Shown piece by piece: positions 1 through 7,535 of a stretch of DNA of 9,461 nucleotides. The translations under genes and the position numbers were made by a program. The DNA is taken from the NCBI GenBank assembly GCA_046735055.1, contig JBKPSO010000066.1, forward strand, positions 1 through 9,461, in the 5' to 3' direction. Below the pieces are notes generated by a model, which was given only the letters and a program-made list of their open reading frames with translations, did no database searches and was not told the origin of the DNA. Numbering within the stretch: the first letter of the stretch is position 1; each line of letters begins with the position of its first letter. Source of the DNA: DATBLE01 sp046735055 (GTDB taxonomy: Bacteria; Actinomycetota; Thermoleophilia; Gaiellales; Gaiellaceae).

Positions 1-500
1 TCGGGTTCGAGCTCTACGTCGAGCTGCTGAACGAGGCGGTCGCCGAGCTCTCGGGCCAGCGGCGCACCGCGGCGCGTCCGGTGCGCGTCGACGCGCGCGT
101 CGACGCCTACGTGCCGGCCTCCTACATCGGCTCGGAGGCGCGGAAGATAGACCTGCACCGGCGACTCGCGCTGACAGAGGAAGAGGACGAGCTGCGCGAG
201 CTCCGCGCGGGTGTCGAGGACCGTTACGGCGAGCTGCCGGAGCCGGTCGAGAACCTCTTCGCGATCCAGGAGGCGAAGCTGAAGCTCGCTCGGATCGGCG
301 CCGACTACCTCGTCTTCCGGGGCGGCCGGATGAGCGTCGGGCCCCTGGTGCTCGGCTCCGGCGAGCTCCGCGAGCTGCGCGACCGCGCCTCCACCGCGGT
401 CTACACCTCGGCCAAGCGCGAGGTAACCCTGCGGCAGGAGGACTTCCGCGAGGCGCTCGGCCTGGTCGACGCCCTGCTCGCCGCAGAGCAGGCGGCCTAG
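1..500 (+). CDS. mfd: Transcription-repair coupling factor Mfd, C-terminal end (5' partial)
   Basis: This is the last ~165 residues of Mfd, the ATP-dependent translocase that removes stalled RNA polymerase and recruits UvrA to the lesion. The frame is open from base 3 to the TAG at 498-500, so the gene enters from the left edge. The first visible residues, GFELYVELLNEAVAEL, match the conserved end of the Mfd translocase module. Next comes the stretch with DAYVPASYI, R-K-I-D-L-H-R-R and E-L-R-D-RYGELPEPVENL, which is the hallmark of the C-terminal TRCF domain that packs against the UvrA-binding domain and keeps Mfd autoinhibited. The helicase motifs lie outside the window. The next gene begins 3 bases after the stop, so the two are probably co-transcribed. 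The Mfd call is secure; only the N-terminal part is unseen. Confidence 0.93.
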   Translation, partial: GFELYVELLNEAVAELSGQRRTAARPVRVDARVDAYVPASYIGSEARKIDLHRRLALTEEEDELRELRAGVEDRYGELPEPVENLFAIQEAKLKLARIGADYLVFRGGRMSVGPLVLGSGELRELRDRASTAVYTSAKREVTLRQEDFREALGLVDALLAAEQAA

Positions 501-503
501 TCA

Positions 504-1013
504 GTGCGCCGGCTCCTCGTGTTTTCCGTGCTCGCGCTCGTTGCGACGGGCTGTGGCGGCGGCACGCGCTCCGTCCCGCCTTCAGCGATTGCCGTGGTCG
601 GGGACCGCGCGGTCCCGCGCGCCGCCTTCGACGCAGAGCTGGCCCGGGCCCGGCGCGCCTACGTCGCGCGCGGGCAGGCGTTCCCGGCACCGGGCACGCC
701 GGCGTACGAGCGGGTGAAGGACGCCGTCGTCCGACTCCTCGTCGACCGGGCTCGGCTCGAGGTCGAGGCGCAGCACGCAGGCGTCGTGATTCCGGCGGCG
801 AAGGTCGAGGCTCGCCTGCGTCGCCTCGAGCGGACGACGTTCGGCGGCGACGAGGCCCGGTACCGCACGCAGCTCCGCCGGACCGGGCTGACGGAGGCCG
901 ACGTCCGCGCTGCGATCCGGACCGAGCTGCTCGCCGACGCCCTGCGCGGGGTGGACGTAGAGGCACCGAGCGTTGCGTACGCACGCGGTTTCGAACCCCG
1001 GAACCGGGCCTGA
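504..1013 (+). CDS. SurA-N-like lipoprotein without a PPIase domain
   Basis: A 169-residue predicted lipoprotein. The start is GTG at 504, three bases after the mfd stop. The N-terminus is MRRLL plus a hydrophobic run ending in a lipobox-like VATGC (Cys17), followed by Gly-rich residues, so export and lipidation are likely. The mature part aligns by eye with the N-terminal chaperone region of the downstream parvulin lipoprotein: AVVGDRAV near 30-37, FP..G.PAYE, a helix ending in VEAQHAGV, the T-FGGDEARY motif, then LTEADVRA-IRTELLADAL. It stops where the downstream protein continues into its PPIC domain, so it looks like a foldase paralogue keeping only the chaperone module. A role as an envelope chaperone or holdase is inference. 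The two cysteines of its partner are both absent here. Confidence 0.8.
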   Translation: MRRLLVFSVLALVATGCGGGTRSVPPSAIAVVGDRAVPRAAFDAELARARRAYVARGQAFPAPGTPAYERVKDAVVRLLVDRARLEVEAQHAGVVIPAAKVEARLRRLERTTFGGDEARYRTQLRRTGLTEADVRAAIRTELLADALRGVDVEAPSVAYARGFEPRNRA

Positions 1014-1023
1014 GGGCCGCTGC

Positions 1024-1029
1024 TAACCT
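1024..1029 (+). promoter_or_regulatory. Possible -10 element (TAACCT) before the parvulin gene
   Basis: TAACCT lies in the 26-base gap between the two lipoprotein genes, with 10 bases between its last T and the ATG at 1040. That would give a leader of only about four bases. No Shine-Dalgarno is visible just before the ATG. I see no clear -35 box. The spacing is looser than for the other TANNNT elements in this window, so confidence is low. Confidence 0.35.
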
Positions 1030-1039
1030 GCACCGGCTC

Positions 1040-2047
1040 ATGAGGCGCCTCTTGGTTCTCCTGCTCGGGCTCCCGCTCGTCCTGCTCGCCGCCGGCTGCG
1101 GCGGGGGAGGGAGCGGGGGCGGCAGCGTCGGCAAGGAGGACGCGGCCGTCGTCGGCAGCGACCACATCACCCGGGTGACGCTCGACCGTCGCCTGGCGCA
1201 GGCGAAGTGCAGCTACGAGCTGCAGAAGCGCACCTTCCCGAAGGCGGGCTCGTCCGAGTACCAGGCAATCCAGCAGCAGATTCTCCAGAACCTCGTCCAG
1301 CGCGCCGAGTTCGCGCAAAAGGCACCCGGCCTGAGCGTCTCGGTCACCGACGCGCAGGTCGAGAAGCAGCTGAAGCAGATCAAGAAGCAGTACTTCGGCG
1401 GAAGTGATCAGCGCTACGAGGCGGAGCTGAAGCGCCAGTGCGTCACCGACGCGGAGGTTCGCGCCGATGTCCGCGCCAACGTGCTCTCGGACTCGATCTA
1501 CAAGAAGGTCACCGTCGATGCCAAGGTCAGCGACGCCGACGTGAAGGCCTACTACGACTCGCATCAGTCGGTCTACACACAGCCCGAGACCCGCGTCGTG
1601 CGGCACATCCTCGTCAAGGACAAGAAACTCGCCGACAAGCTCTACGCGGAGCTGCAGGGCGATGCCGACTTCGCGACGCTCGCGAAGAAGTACTCCCAGG
1701 ATCCAGGCTCGAAGGCGCAGGGCGGCCAGCTGACGATCTCGCGCGGCCAGACCGTGCCCGAGTTCGACAAGGTAGCGTTCTCGCTGAAGACCGGTCAGAC
1801 CTCCGAGCCGGTCAAGACGCAGTTCGGCTGGCACATCATCCGCGCCGAGAAGGACGCGACAAAGAGCAAGAAGACGCCGTTCGCCCAGGTCAAGCAGGCG
1901 ATCCGTCAGCAGCTCCTCCAACAGGAGCGGAGCACCTCCCTTCAGAAGTGGCTGACCGGCGTGCAGGCGGAGTTCGCCAAGAAGGTGAAATACGCCACCG
2001 GCCTCGCTCCTCCGCAGACGACCACCGCTGCGACCACGACCGGTTGA
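1040..2047 (+). CDS. Parvulin-type peptidyl-prolyl isomerase lipoprotein (PrsA/SurA-like)
   Basis: A 335-residue secreted foldase that would act outside the membrane, catalysing cis-trans isomerisation of prolyl bonds and helping exported proteins fold. Residues 1-20 form a lipoprotein signal with lipobox LAAGC (Cys20), followed by a Gly/Ser linker (21-31). Residues ~35-160 are a SurA-N-like helical chaperone region. Residues ~183-271 are a canonical PPIC domain: RVVRHILV (185-192), DFATLAKKYSQDPGSKAQGGQL (210-231), VPEFDKVAFSLKTGQ (239-253) and FGWHIIRAEK (262-271). The tail is a Gln-rich helix and a Thr-rich end. Cys57 and Cys134 are the only cysteines in the mature chain apart from the lipidated one. 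ATG 1040 is chosen because it starts directly at the signal peptide. The TGA stop overlaps the TTG start of mazG. Confidence 0.92.
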   Translation: MRRLLVLLLGLPLVLLAAGCGGGGSGGGSVGKEDAAVVGSDHITRVTLDRRLAQAKCSYELQKRTFPKAGSSEYQAIQQQILQNLVQRAEFAQKAPGLSVSVTDAQVEKQLKQIKKQYFGGSDQRYEAELKRQCVTDAEVRADVRANVLSDSIYKKVTVDAKVSDADVKAYYDSHQSVYTQPETRVVRHILVKDKKLADKLYAELQGDADFATLAKKYSQDPGSKAQGGQLTISRGQTVPEFDKVAFSLKTGQTSEPVKTQFGWHIIRAEKDATKSKKTPFAQVKQAIRQQLLQQERSTSLQKWLTGVQAEFAKKVKYATGLAPPQTTTAATTTG

Positions 2048-2813
2048 CGCTCGCGGGCGCCCTCGTCGAACTCCAGGAGCTGACCGAGCGACTCCGTCGC
2101 GACTGTCCGTGGGACCGCGAGCAGACCGCGAAGACGATCGTCCCGCACACGGTCGAGGAGGCCTATGAGGTCGCGGACGCGGCACTTGCCGACGATCGGG
2201 CGAAACTGCTCGACGAGCTCGGCGACCTCCTCTTCCAGGTCTACTTCCTGGCCCTCCTCCTGCAGGAGAAGGGCTATGGAGATCTGGAGGCGGTGGCTCG
2301 AAACGTTCACGCGAAGCTCGTCCGGAGACATCCGCATGTATTCGGCGGCGCAGCCGCCGGTAGCGCTTCCGCCGTGCGGAAGCGCTGGGAGGAGATCAAG
2401 CGCGAGCAGGAGGGTCGTGAGGGCGTCTTCCACGACGTCCCCGAGGCGCTGCCGGCGCTCCTGCACGCGCGGAAGGTCCAGCGGCGCGCTGCCTCGGTCG
2501 GGTTCGAGTACCCGGACACGGCAGGTGCGCTCGCGGATCTCGAGGACGAGCTCGCCGAGCTGAGGCACGAGCTCACGGAGAACGGCCCCCCCGAGCAGCG
2601 CCGCGCCGACGAGCTCGGCGATGTGCTCTTCGCCTGCGTCAACGTCGCCCGGCATCTCGGCGTCGACCCCGAGCTCGAGCTCCGGCGCGCGACCGGTCGC
2701 TTCGTCGCGCGCGTCGAGGCGGCCGAGCGGCTCGCCGCCGCGGAGGGGCACGATTGGGCGAAGCTCCCGCTCGCCGACCAGGACCGATACTTCGATCTCG
2801 CCAAGGAGACGGA

Positions 2814-2817
<4 letters not shown>
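2044..2817 (+). CDS. mazG: MazG nucleoside triphosphate pyrophosphohydrolase
   Basis: MazG hydrolyses NTPs and dNTPs to the monophosphate and pyrophosphate, clearing aberrant nucleotides and, in E. coli, lowering ppGpp under starvation. The product is 257 residues, close to the usual ~260. Both tandem MazG domains are present. Domain 1 has CPWD (21-24), EEAYE (38-42) and DELGD (57-61), the metal-binding EExxE...ExxD arrangement, then KLVRRHPHVFG (91-101). Domain 2 has a second acidic helix (EDELAEL, 167-173) and DELGD (189-193). The start is TTG at 2044, giving MTLAGALVELQEL, the expected distance before CPWD; no ATG or GTG fits. TTG overlaps the parvulin stop (TTGA) and the mazG stop overlaps the enolase start (ATGA), so translational coupling is likely. 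The upstream in-frame extension antisense to nothing meaningful was left out. Confidence 0.95.
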
Positions 2818-4088
<1,271 letters not shown>

Positions 4089-4557
4089 ACTGGATCTGCG
4101 AGACGATCAGGCGGTTCGGAAGCGAGACCGCCGTGATCGAGATCGCGCCGCCGACACCAACCGGAGTGGGCGTCGGAGTGGGCGTCCCGGCGGTGACGAC
4201 ATGCGTGTTGTCCGAGCTCGCCGTCGTCGACCCGACGAGGTTCTTCGCGGTGACCTGGACGCGAATCGTGTTGTCCTTGTCACCCGAGCGAACGCCGTAG
4301 GTCTTGCCCGTTGCCCCGGCGATGTCCTTGCAGCTCCCGCCGCTCTTGTCGCAGAGCTGCCACTGGTAGGTGAACGACGACGGGCCTTCGGCCCACCTGC
4401 CCGGGTCGGCCGTCAGCGTCTGGTAGGTGAAGGTGGTCGGGTTCCCCGACCACTCGCTTTTGTCGGAAGTCAGCGTCTGGCCGGTCATCATCTTGCCGCT
4501 GCTCTTCGGCTCCTTCGTGTTCTGAGGCGCCGCAGCGAGAGCGTTCCCGCCTATCGC
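4089..4557 (-). pseudogene. Remnant of a secreted Ig-like repeat protein, truncated at both ends
   Basis: The eno-pyk gap has no intact gene. On the minus strand it encodes recognisable bacterial Ig-like repeat sequence of the kind common in Thermoleophilia surface proteins. Reading from a TAG at 4558-4560: ALAAAPQNTKEP (resembling the end of a signal peptide), GQTLTSDKSEWSGNPTTFTYQ... (first half of one repeat), then a nearly complete repeat with FTYQWQLCDKSGGSCKDIAG, GKTYGVRSGDKDNTIRVQV and NLVGSTTASSDNT, a TPTPTPTP linker, and ITAVSLPNRLIVSQIQF, the usual lead-in to a further C-terminal domain. That domain is absent because the frame runs into the antisense strand of enolase at 4089. The signal-peptide start is also missing; the first ATG is 4491. 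The frame stays open into eno to about 3958, but that part is only antisense shadow. A short expressed protein from 4491 cannot be ruled out. Confidence 0.7.
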
Positions 4558-4596
4558 CTACCTGGCAAACGCCAAACGTCGGGTGACCCTCATCGC

Positions 4597-4602
4597 TACC
4601 CT
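4597..4602 (+). promoter_or_regulatory. -10 element (TACCCT) for pyk, leaderless geometry
   Basis: TACCCT fits the TANNNT pattern of actinobacterial leaderless promoters. Exactly six bases separate it from the pyk GTG at 4609, so transcription would begin at or next to the start codon. There is no Shine-Dalgarno upstream of the GTG. No convincing -35 box is visible. The same hexamer recurs before the DUF501 gene. Confidence 0.6.
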
Positions 4603-4608
4603 TGGTTC

Positions 4609-6021
4609 GTGGCGCCTGCTCCGCGGCGGACGAAGATCCTTGTGACGATCGGGCCTGCGAGCGGCGATCGCGACCGGCTCGCGGCGCTCGTCGATGCGGG
4701 CATGGACGCCGCTCGCCTCAACTTCTCGCACGCGACGCACGACCAGCACCGAGCGTGGGCCGCCCTGATCCGCGCGGCGGCCGACGACGCCCGCCGGCCC
4801 CTCGCCCTGGTCGCGGACCTGCAGGGGCCGAAGCTCCGAATCGGAGTCCTCGAGCGGCCGAGTCTGCTCTCGCGCGGCGAGGAGGTGGTCGTCGCCCCGG
4901 AGGAGGCGGCCCGCGACGGCGACCTGCCGGTCTCGCCGGCCGTGATCGGCGACGTGCTCACCCCCGGCAACGACGTCCTGATCGACGACGGCATGGTTCG
5001 TCTTCGCGTCGAGGAGGTCGAGGAAGGCCGGGCGCGGTGCACGGTCGTCGTCGGCGGGGTCGTCAGCTCGCACAAGGGCGTGAACCTGCCGGGGGTGCCG
5101 CTGCCGATCCCGTCGCTGACCCCCAAGGACATCAGCGACCTGGAGCTCGCGCTCGAGCTCGAGGCCGACTACGTCGCCCTCTCCTTCGTCCGCTCGGCCG
5201 CCGACGTGCGCCAGCTCCGGCAGCTGATCGAGGACGCGGGCTCGCATGCGGACGTGATCGCGAAGATCGAGAAGGCCGAGGCGGTCGACGTGCTCGACGA
5301 GATCCTCGGCGACACGGACGCGATCATGGTCGCGCGGGGAGACCTCGGCGTCGAGATCGGGCCGGCCTCGGTGCCGCTCCTCCAGAAGCGAATCATCCTC
5401 CGCTCGCTCCAGCTCGGGAAACCCGTGATCACGGCCACGCAGATGCTGGAATCGATGATCGAGCACGCCGAGCCGACGCGTGCCGAGGCGAGCGACGTCG
5501 CGAACGCGGTCCTCGACGGTTCCTCCGCCCTGATGCTGTCGGGGGAAACGGCCGTCGGCGCGTACCCGGTCGAGGCGGTCTCGTACATGGACCGGATCGC
5601 GCGCGTCGTCGAGCCGAGCCTGGCCTACCGTCACCAGATGCCGGACCCCGGCGAGGAGACGACCGTCGGCCGGGCGATGTCTAACGCGGCCTGCGACCTC
5701 GCGGAGACGCTCGGAGCGAAGGTGATCCTCGTGCCGACCGCGACCGGCCGCACGGCGTCCGCCGTCGCGCGACTCCGCCCCCACCGCCCGATCGTGGGCC
5801 TGACCCACAACCGCTACGCGCTGCAGCAGATGGCGCTCGAGTGGGGCGTGATCCCGCTGCTCCTCTCGGAGGCGACCGACGTGCAGGAGCTCTGGGACCA
5901 GGCAATCGCCGCCGCCCGCGACGCCGGGCTCGTCGACCCGGGCGACCGGATGGTGATCACCGCTGGCACCTCCGTGAACATCCCGGGCACCACCAACCTG
6001 ATCAAGGTGGACATTGCCTAA
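4609..6021 (+). CDS. pyk: Pyruvate kinase
   Basis: Pyruvate kinase transfers phosphate from phosphoenolpyruvate to ADP, giving pyruvate and ATP. The 470-residue product is the usual length. GTG 4609 is chosen because it gives MAPAPRRTKILVTIGPAS, the family N-terminus, and because of the TANNNT box six bases upstream; the open frame extends much further 5' but without family similarity. Landmarks: ARLNFSH (35-41) with Arg36/Asn38/Ser40, DLQGPKLRIG (70-79), SSHKGVNLPG, PSLTPKD, IAKIEKAE with catalytic Lys219 and Glu221, MVARGDLGVE with Asp245, TATQMLESMI with Thr277, and SGETAVGAYPVEAV. The C-terminal domain is complete (GRTASAVARLRP to GTTNLIKVDIA). Lys75 replaces the Glu of K+-dependent enzymes. 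It follows eno's reaction and lies next to it, but separated by the Ig remnant and its own promoter. Confidence 0.97.
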   Translation: MAPAPRRTKILVTIGPASGDRDRLAALVDAGMDAARLNFSHATHDQHRAWAALIRAAADDARRPLALVADLQGPKLRIGVLERPSLLSRGEEVVVAPEEAARDGDLPVSPAVIGDVLTPGNDVLIDDGMVRLRVEEVEEGRARCTVVVGGVVSSHKGVNLPGVPLPIPSLTPKDISDLELALELEADYVALSFVRSAADVRQLRQLIEDAGSHADVIAKIEKAEAVDVLDEILGDTDAIMVARGDLGVEIGPASVPLLQKRIILRSLQLGKPVITATQMLESMIEHAEPTRAEASDVANAVLDGSSALMLSGETAVGAYPVEAVSYMDRIARVVEPSLAYRHQMPDPGEETTVGRAMSNAACDLAETLGAKVILVPTATGRTASAVARLRPHRPIVGLTHNRYALQQMALEWGVIPLLLSEATDVQELWDQAIAAARDAGLVDPGDRMVITAGTSVNIPGTTNLIKVDIA

Positions 6022-6113
6022 GCGCTCGCTCCGCTCGCTTCACGGGGGACGCCCGCCATGTCGGTCGCGGCGGCGAAGGAAAGGCGGGCGGCGGTGGCGA
6101 ACGAACGCTGGCG

Positions 6114-6422
6114 ATGCTTCGCCCCCGCAGACGCCGCAAGCTCGCACGCTGGCTCGCGCTCGGCTTCGTCGTCTTGCTCGCGCTGCTCTACTACCGGCCC
6201 GTACGCGCGTACGTCGAGACCAAGCAGACGCTCGAGACCCGGACGGCCCAGGTGCGCGAGCTCGCGGACCGCAAGCGCGACCTCGAGGAGAGGCTTGCCA
6301 AGATCCGCAGCGGCTCGACGCTCGTCCGCGGGGCTCGGCGGCTCGGCCTCGTCAAGCCGGGCGAGCGCCTCTTCATCGTGCGCGGCATCCCCGAGTGGCG
6401 GCGCGCGCACGCGCGGCGCTAA
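6114..6422 (+). CDS. FtsB/DivIC-type septum formation initiator protein
   Basis: A 102-residue one-pass membrane protein of the septum formation initiator family, which in other bacteria joins FtsL and FtsQ/DivIB at the division site. It has a very basic cytoplasmic N-terminus (RPRRRRK), a transmembrane helix at about 13-27, a coiled coil at about 34-66 (YVETKQTLE...RELADRKRDLEERLAKI), and the conserved FtsB-like tail ARRLGLVKPGE (74-84) followed by a hydrophobic strand. ATG 6114 is the only start that places the basic residues directly before the helix. I see neither a Shine-Dalgarno nor a TANNNT box close to it, so it may depend on pyk transcription, 92 bases upstream. Its position beside eno and before DUF501 matches the classical actinobacterial order. 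Confidence 0.87.
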   Translation: MLRPRRRRKLARWLALGFVVLLALLYYRPVRAYVETKQTLETRTAQVRELADRKRDLEERLAKIRSGSTLVRGARRLGLVKPGERLFIVRGIPEWRRAHARR

Positions 6423-6438
6423 CGGGGACTGTCCCCGT
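6422..6438. repeat. 17-bp perfect palindrome ACGGGGACTGTCCCCGT
   Basis: Seven-base arms ACGGGGA and TCCCCGT flank CTG. The palindrome begins on the last base of the ftsB-like stop codon (TAA, 6420-6422) and ends on the first T of the TACCCT box for DUF501. It could be a protein-binding operator overlapping the promoter, a small RNA hairpin ending the upstream transcript, or a dispersed GGGGAC-type palindromic repeat. A competing 5-bp pairing (6433-6437 with 6445-6449) would enclose the TACCCT hexamer. Nothing in the window decides between these roles. Confidence 0.6.
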
Positions 6439-6443
6439 ACCCT
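6438..6443 (+). promoter_or_regulatory. -10 element (TACCCT) for the DUF501 gene
   Basis: TACCCT is followed by seven bases and then ATG 6451, the spacing expected for a leaderless transcript. The G-run just before the ATG is too close to act as a ribosome binding site. The hexamer is identical to the one before pyk and abuts the 17-bp palindrome. Confidence 0.55.
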
Positions 6444-6450
6444 GCGGGGG

Positions 6451-6951
6451 ATGGACGACCGCGACGTCGTCGCGATGCAGATCGGGCGCGAGACCCGCGC
6501 CTTCCTGCGCGTCGCCGTCCGCTGCCCCTTCGGCTACCCGGCCGTCACCGAGCAGGCGCCCTACGACGAGAACCGCGATCCTTTTCCGACGACCTACTAC
6601 GTGACCTGCCGGTACCTCGTCACCGCGCTGTCGCGGCTCGAGGCGACAGGAGGAGTCGAGCGCTGGAGCGAGGCGGCTCGCGCAGACGACGAACTGGCGG
6701 CGAGCCTAGCCCGGGCGAACGACGACCAGCGTGCCATCCGTCGACGCCTCGCTGGTGAGGGGCTGTGGCCGGACGGCGGTGCCTCGCTCGAGCTCGGGAT
6801 CGGCGGCTCGTCGCGCGGCGGCAGCCTCAAGTGCCTGCACGCCCACGCGGCGTTCGCGCTTGCGCGGCCGGACTACGAGCTCGGGCGCCGCATACTCGTG
6901 GAGGTCGAGCCGCTCTGGCCGCCGGATCGCTGCTGCTTCGCCTCTGGCTAG
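6451..6951 (+). CDS. DUF501 family protein
   Basis: A 166-residue soluble protein of the DUF501 family, whose biochemical function is not established. Family hallmarks are visible: VAMQIGRETRAF (7-18), VAVRCPFGYPAV (21-32), DPFPTTYYVTCRYLV (43-57), SRLEATGGVERW, and near the C-terminus LKCLHAHAAF with Lys127, Cys128, His130 and His132. The clustered conserved Cys/His residues suggest, without proof, a catalytic or metal site. The protein ends with PPDRCCFASG. In many actinobacteria this gene follows the ftsB/divIC-like gene and precedes an exopolyphosphatase/GppA-like gene; here no such gene follows. ATG 6451 is supported by the TANNNT box seven bases upstream. Confidence 0.88.
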   Translation: MDDRDVVAMQIGRETRAFLRVAVRCPFGYPAVTEQAPYDENRDPFPTTYYVTCRYLVTALSRLEATGGVERWSEAARADDELAASLARANDDQRAIRRRLAGEGLWPDGGASLELGIGGSSRGGSLKCLHAHAAFALARPDYELGRRILVEVEPLWPPDRCCFASG

Positions 6952-6954
6952 AGT
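6949..6954 (+). promoter_or_regulatory. -10-like element (TAGAGT) built on the DUF501 stop codon
   Basis: TAGAGT fits TANNNT and is followed by seven bases and GTG 6962. Its first three bases are the TAG stop of the DUF501 gene, so part of the match is forced by the stop codon. Lower confidence than the other elements for that reason. Confidence 0.4.
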
Positions 6955-6961
6955 CGCGTCC

Positions 6962-7273
6962 GTGGCCGCAGCCGATCTCGCCCGCCAGGAGTGGGCCGAC
7001 GGGTACCGCCGGCTCGAGGCCGAGCGCGACAACGGCACCCGCTACCGGACGCTCCACGCCCAGGTCGACGCGGTGACCGAGCGGCTGCGGCGGCGCCTCG
7101 GCTCCGTCTACACGCTCGCGGAGCTCGCCGCCGAGTACCGCCGCTCCGAATCCTGGGTGCGCGAGGCGATCGCCGAGCTCCCCCCGCCGGCCCAGTGGCC
7201 GCCCGGCGTGAGCCTCGCCGCCGACGCCGCGTTCTACCTCTACGCGCGCGGCGCGCGAGACTACGAGCCCTGA
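6962..7273 (+). CDS. Uncharacterised 103-residue protein, possible HTH
   Basis: I do not recognise this family. The protein is predicted cytoplasmic with no membrane segment. It begins MAAADLARQEWADGYRRLEAERD, continues with a basic helix (VDAVTERLRRRLG, 35-47), then YTLAELAAEYRRSESWVREAIAE (50-72), whose spacing resembles a helix-turn-helix, then a Pro-rich break (LPPPAQWPPG) and an aromatic tail ending YLYARGARDYEP. GTG 6962 is chosen because it lies just after the DUF501 stop and has a TAGAGT box seven bases upstream; no later start keeps the first helix. DNA binding is only a suggestion from the helix pattern. Codon use (G/C third positions) looks like that of its neighbours, and its stop overlaps the next gene. 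Confidence 0.7.
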   Translation: MAAADLARQEWADGYRRLEAERDNGTRYRTLHAQVDAVTERLRRRLGSVYTLAELAAEYRRSESWVREAIAELPPPAQWPPGVSLAADAAFYLYARGARDYEP

Positions 7274-7506
7274 GCAGCCCATCTCCACCGAGACGGGATC
7301 GCCGTCCGCCGAAGCGCGACCACCGCCGTCGGCGTGCGCTCTTCTGGACGATCGTCCTCGTCGTCGTCTTCGGCGCCGGGCTCGCACTCGGGCAGGCGTT
7401 GGACGACAACCCGTCGCCCGGGAGCACGCAGACGCTGGTGCGGACCCTCGAGCCGCTGGAGGTGCCGCCTGCGCGCGAGACCGTCACGGTGACCGCGACT
7501 CGTTAG
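7270..7506 (+). CDS. Small single-pass membrane protein, probable CTG start
   Basis: A 78-residue protein of unknown function. A Pro/Arg-rich cytoplasmic head (residues 2-22, ending RRRR) precedes one transmembrane helix (about 23-41, ALFWTIVLVVVFGAGLALG) and a short extracytoplasmic tail ending ETVTVTATR. By the positive-inside rule the tail is outside. The start is uncertain: between the upstream gene's stop and the helix there is no in-frame ATG, GTG or TTG. The best candidate is CTG 7270, overlapping that stop as CTGA, the same 4-base overlap used by mazG (TTGA) and eno (ATGA). The alternative is a much longer protein starting far upstream inside the preceding gene, which would read as antisense-like Arg-rich shadow. 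Confidence 0.55.
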   Translation: MSSPSPPRRDRRPPKRDHRRRRALFWTIVLVVVFGAGLALGQALDDNPSPGSTQTLVRTLEPLEVPPARETVTVTATR

Positions 7507-7523
7507 GAATCTGCATTTTTGGG

Positions 7524-7529
7524 TAGCTT
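7524..7529 (+). promoter_or_regulatory. -10 element (TAGCTT) for the HTH-receiver gene
   Basis: TAGCTT is followed by six bases and GTG 7536, the leaderless geometry. It sits in a 29-base gap that is unusually A/T-rich for this window, including a run of five T at 7516-7520. No Shine-Dalgarno precedes the GTG; an in-frame ATG at 7542 would be the alternative start. Confidence 0.6.
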
Positions 7530-7535
7530 CTACGT

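Noticed and set aside
659..2185. Long minus-strand open frame (508 codons) opposite the lipoprotein genes
   Set aside because: Arg/Leu-rich composition with no motif, antisense to two well-supported genes; typical of GC-rich DNA where the complementary frame lacks stops.
4163..4195. Short tandem GGAGTGGGCGTC repeats as a regulatory or variable-number repeat
   Set aside because: They encode the Thr-Pro linker of the antisense Ig-like remnant; the periodicity is explained by that coding.
4558..5808. Minus-strand open frame (416 codons) opposite pyk
   Set aside because: Antisense to pyruvate kinase, with repetitive D/R/L/H composition and no recognisable domain.
6050..6090. 8-bp inverted repeat CGCCCGCC...GGCGGGCG after pyk as a terminator
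   Set aside because: The loop is 25 bases and the arms are simple G/C sequence that arises readily by chance here; no T-run follows.
6058..6951. A single 297-codon frame starting at ATG 6058 that includes DUF501
   Set aside because: The first 131 codons are the wrong frame of the FtsB-like gene (Ser/Arg-rich); DUF501 similarity starts at ATG 6451, where a -10 box also lies.
7480..7520. Possible terminator after the small membrane protein (GTCACGGTGAC palindrome and a T-run)
   Set aside because: The palindrome has a one-base centre and encodes TVTVT; the T-run is 30 bases away and belongs to the A/T-rich promoter region of the next gene.
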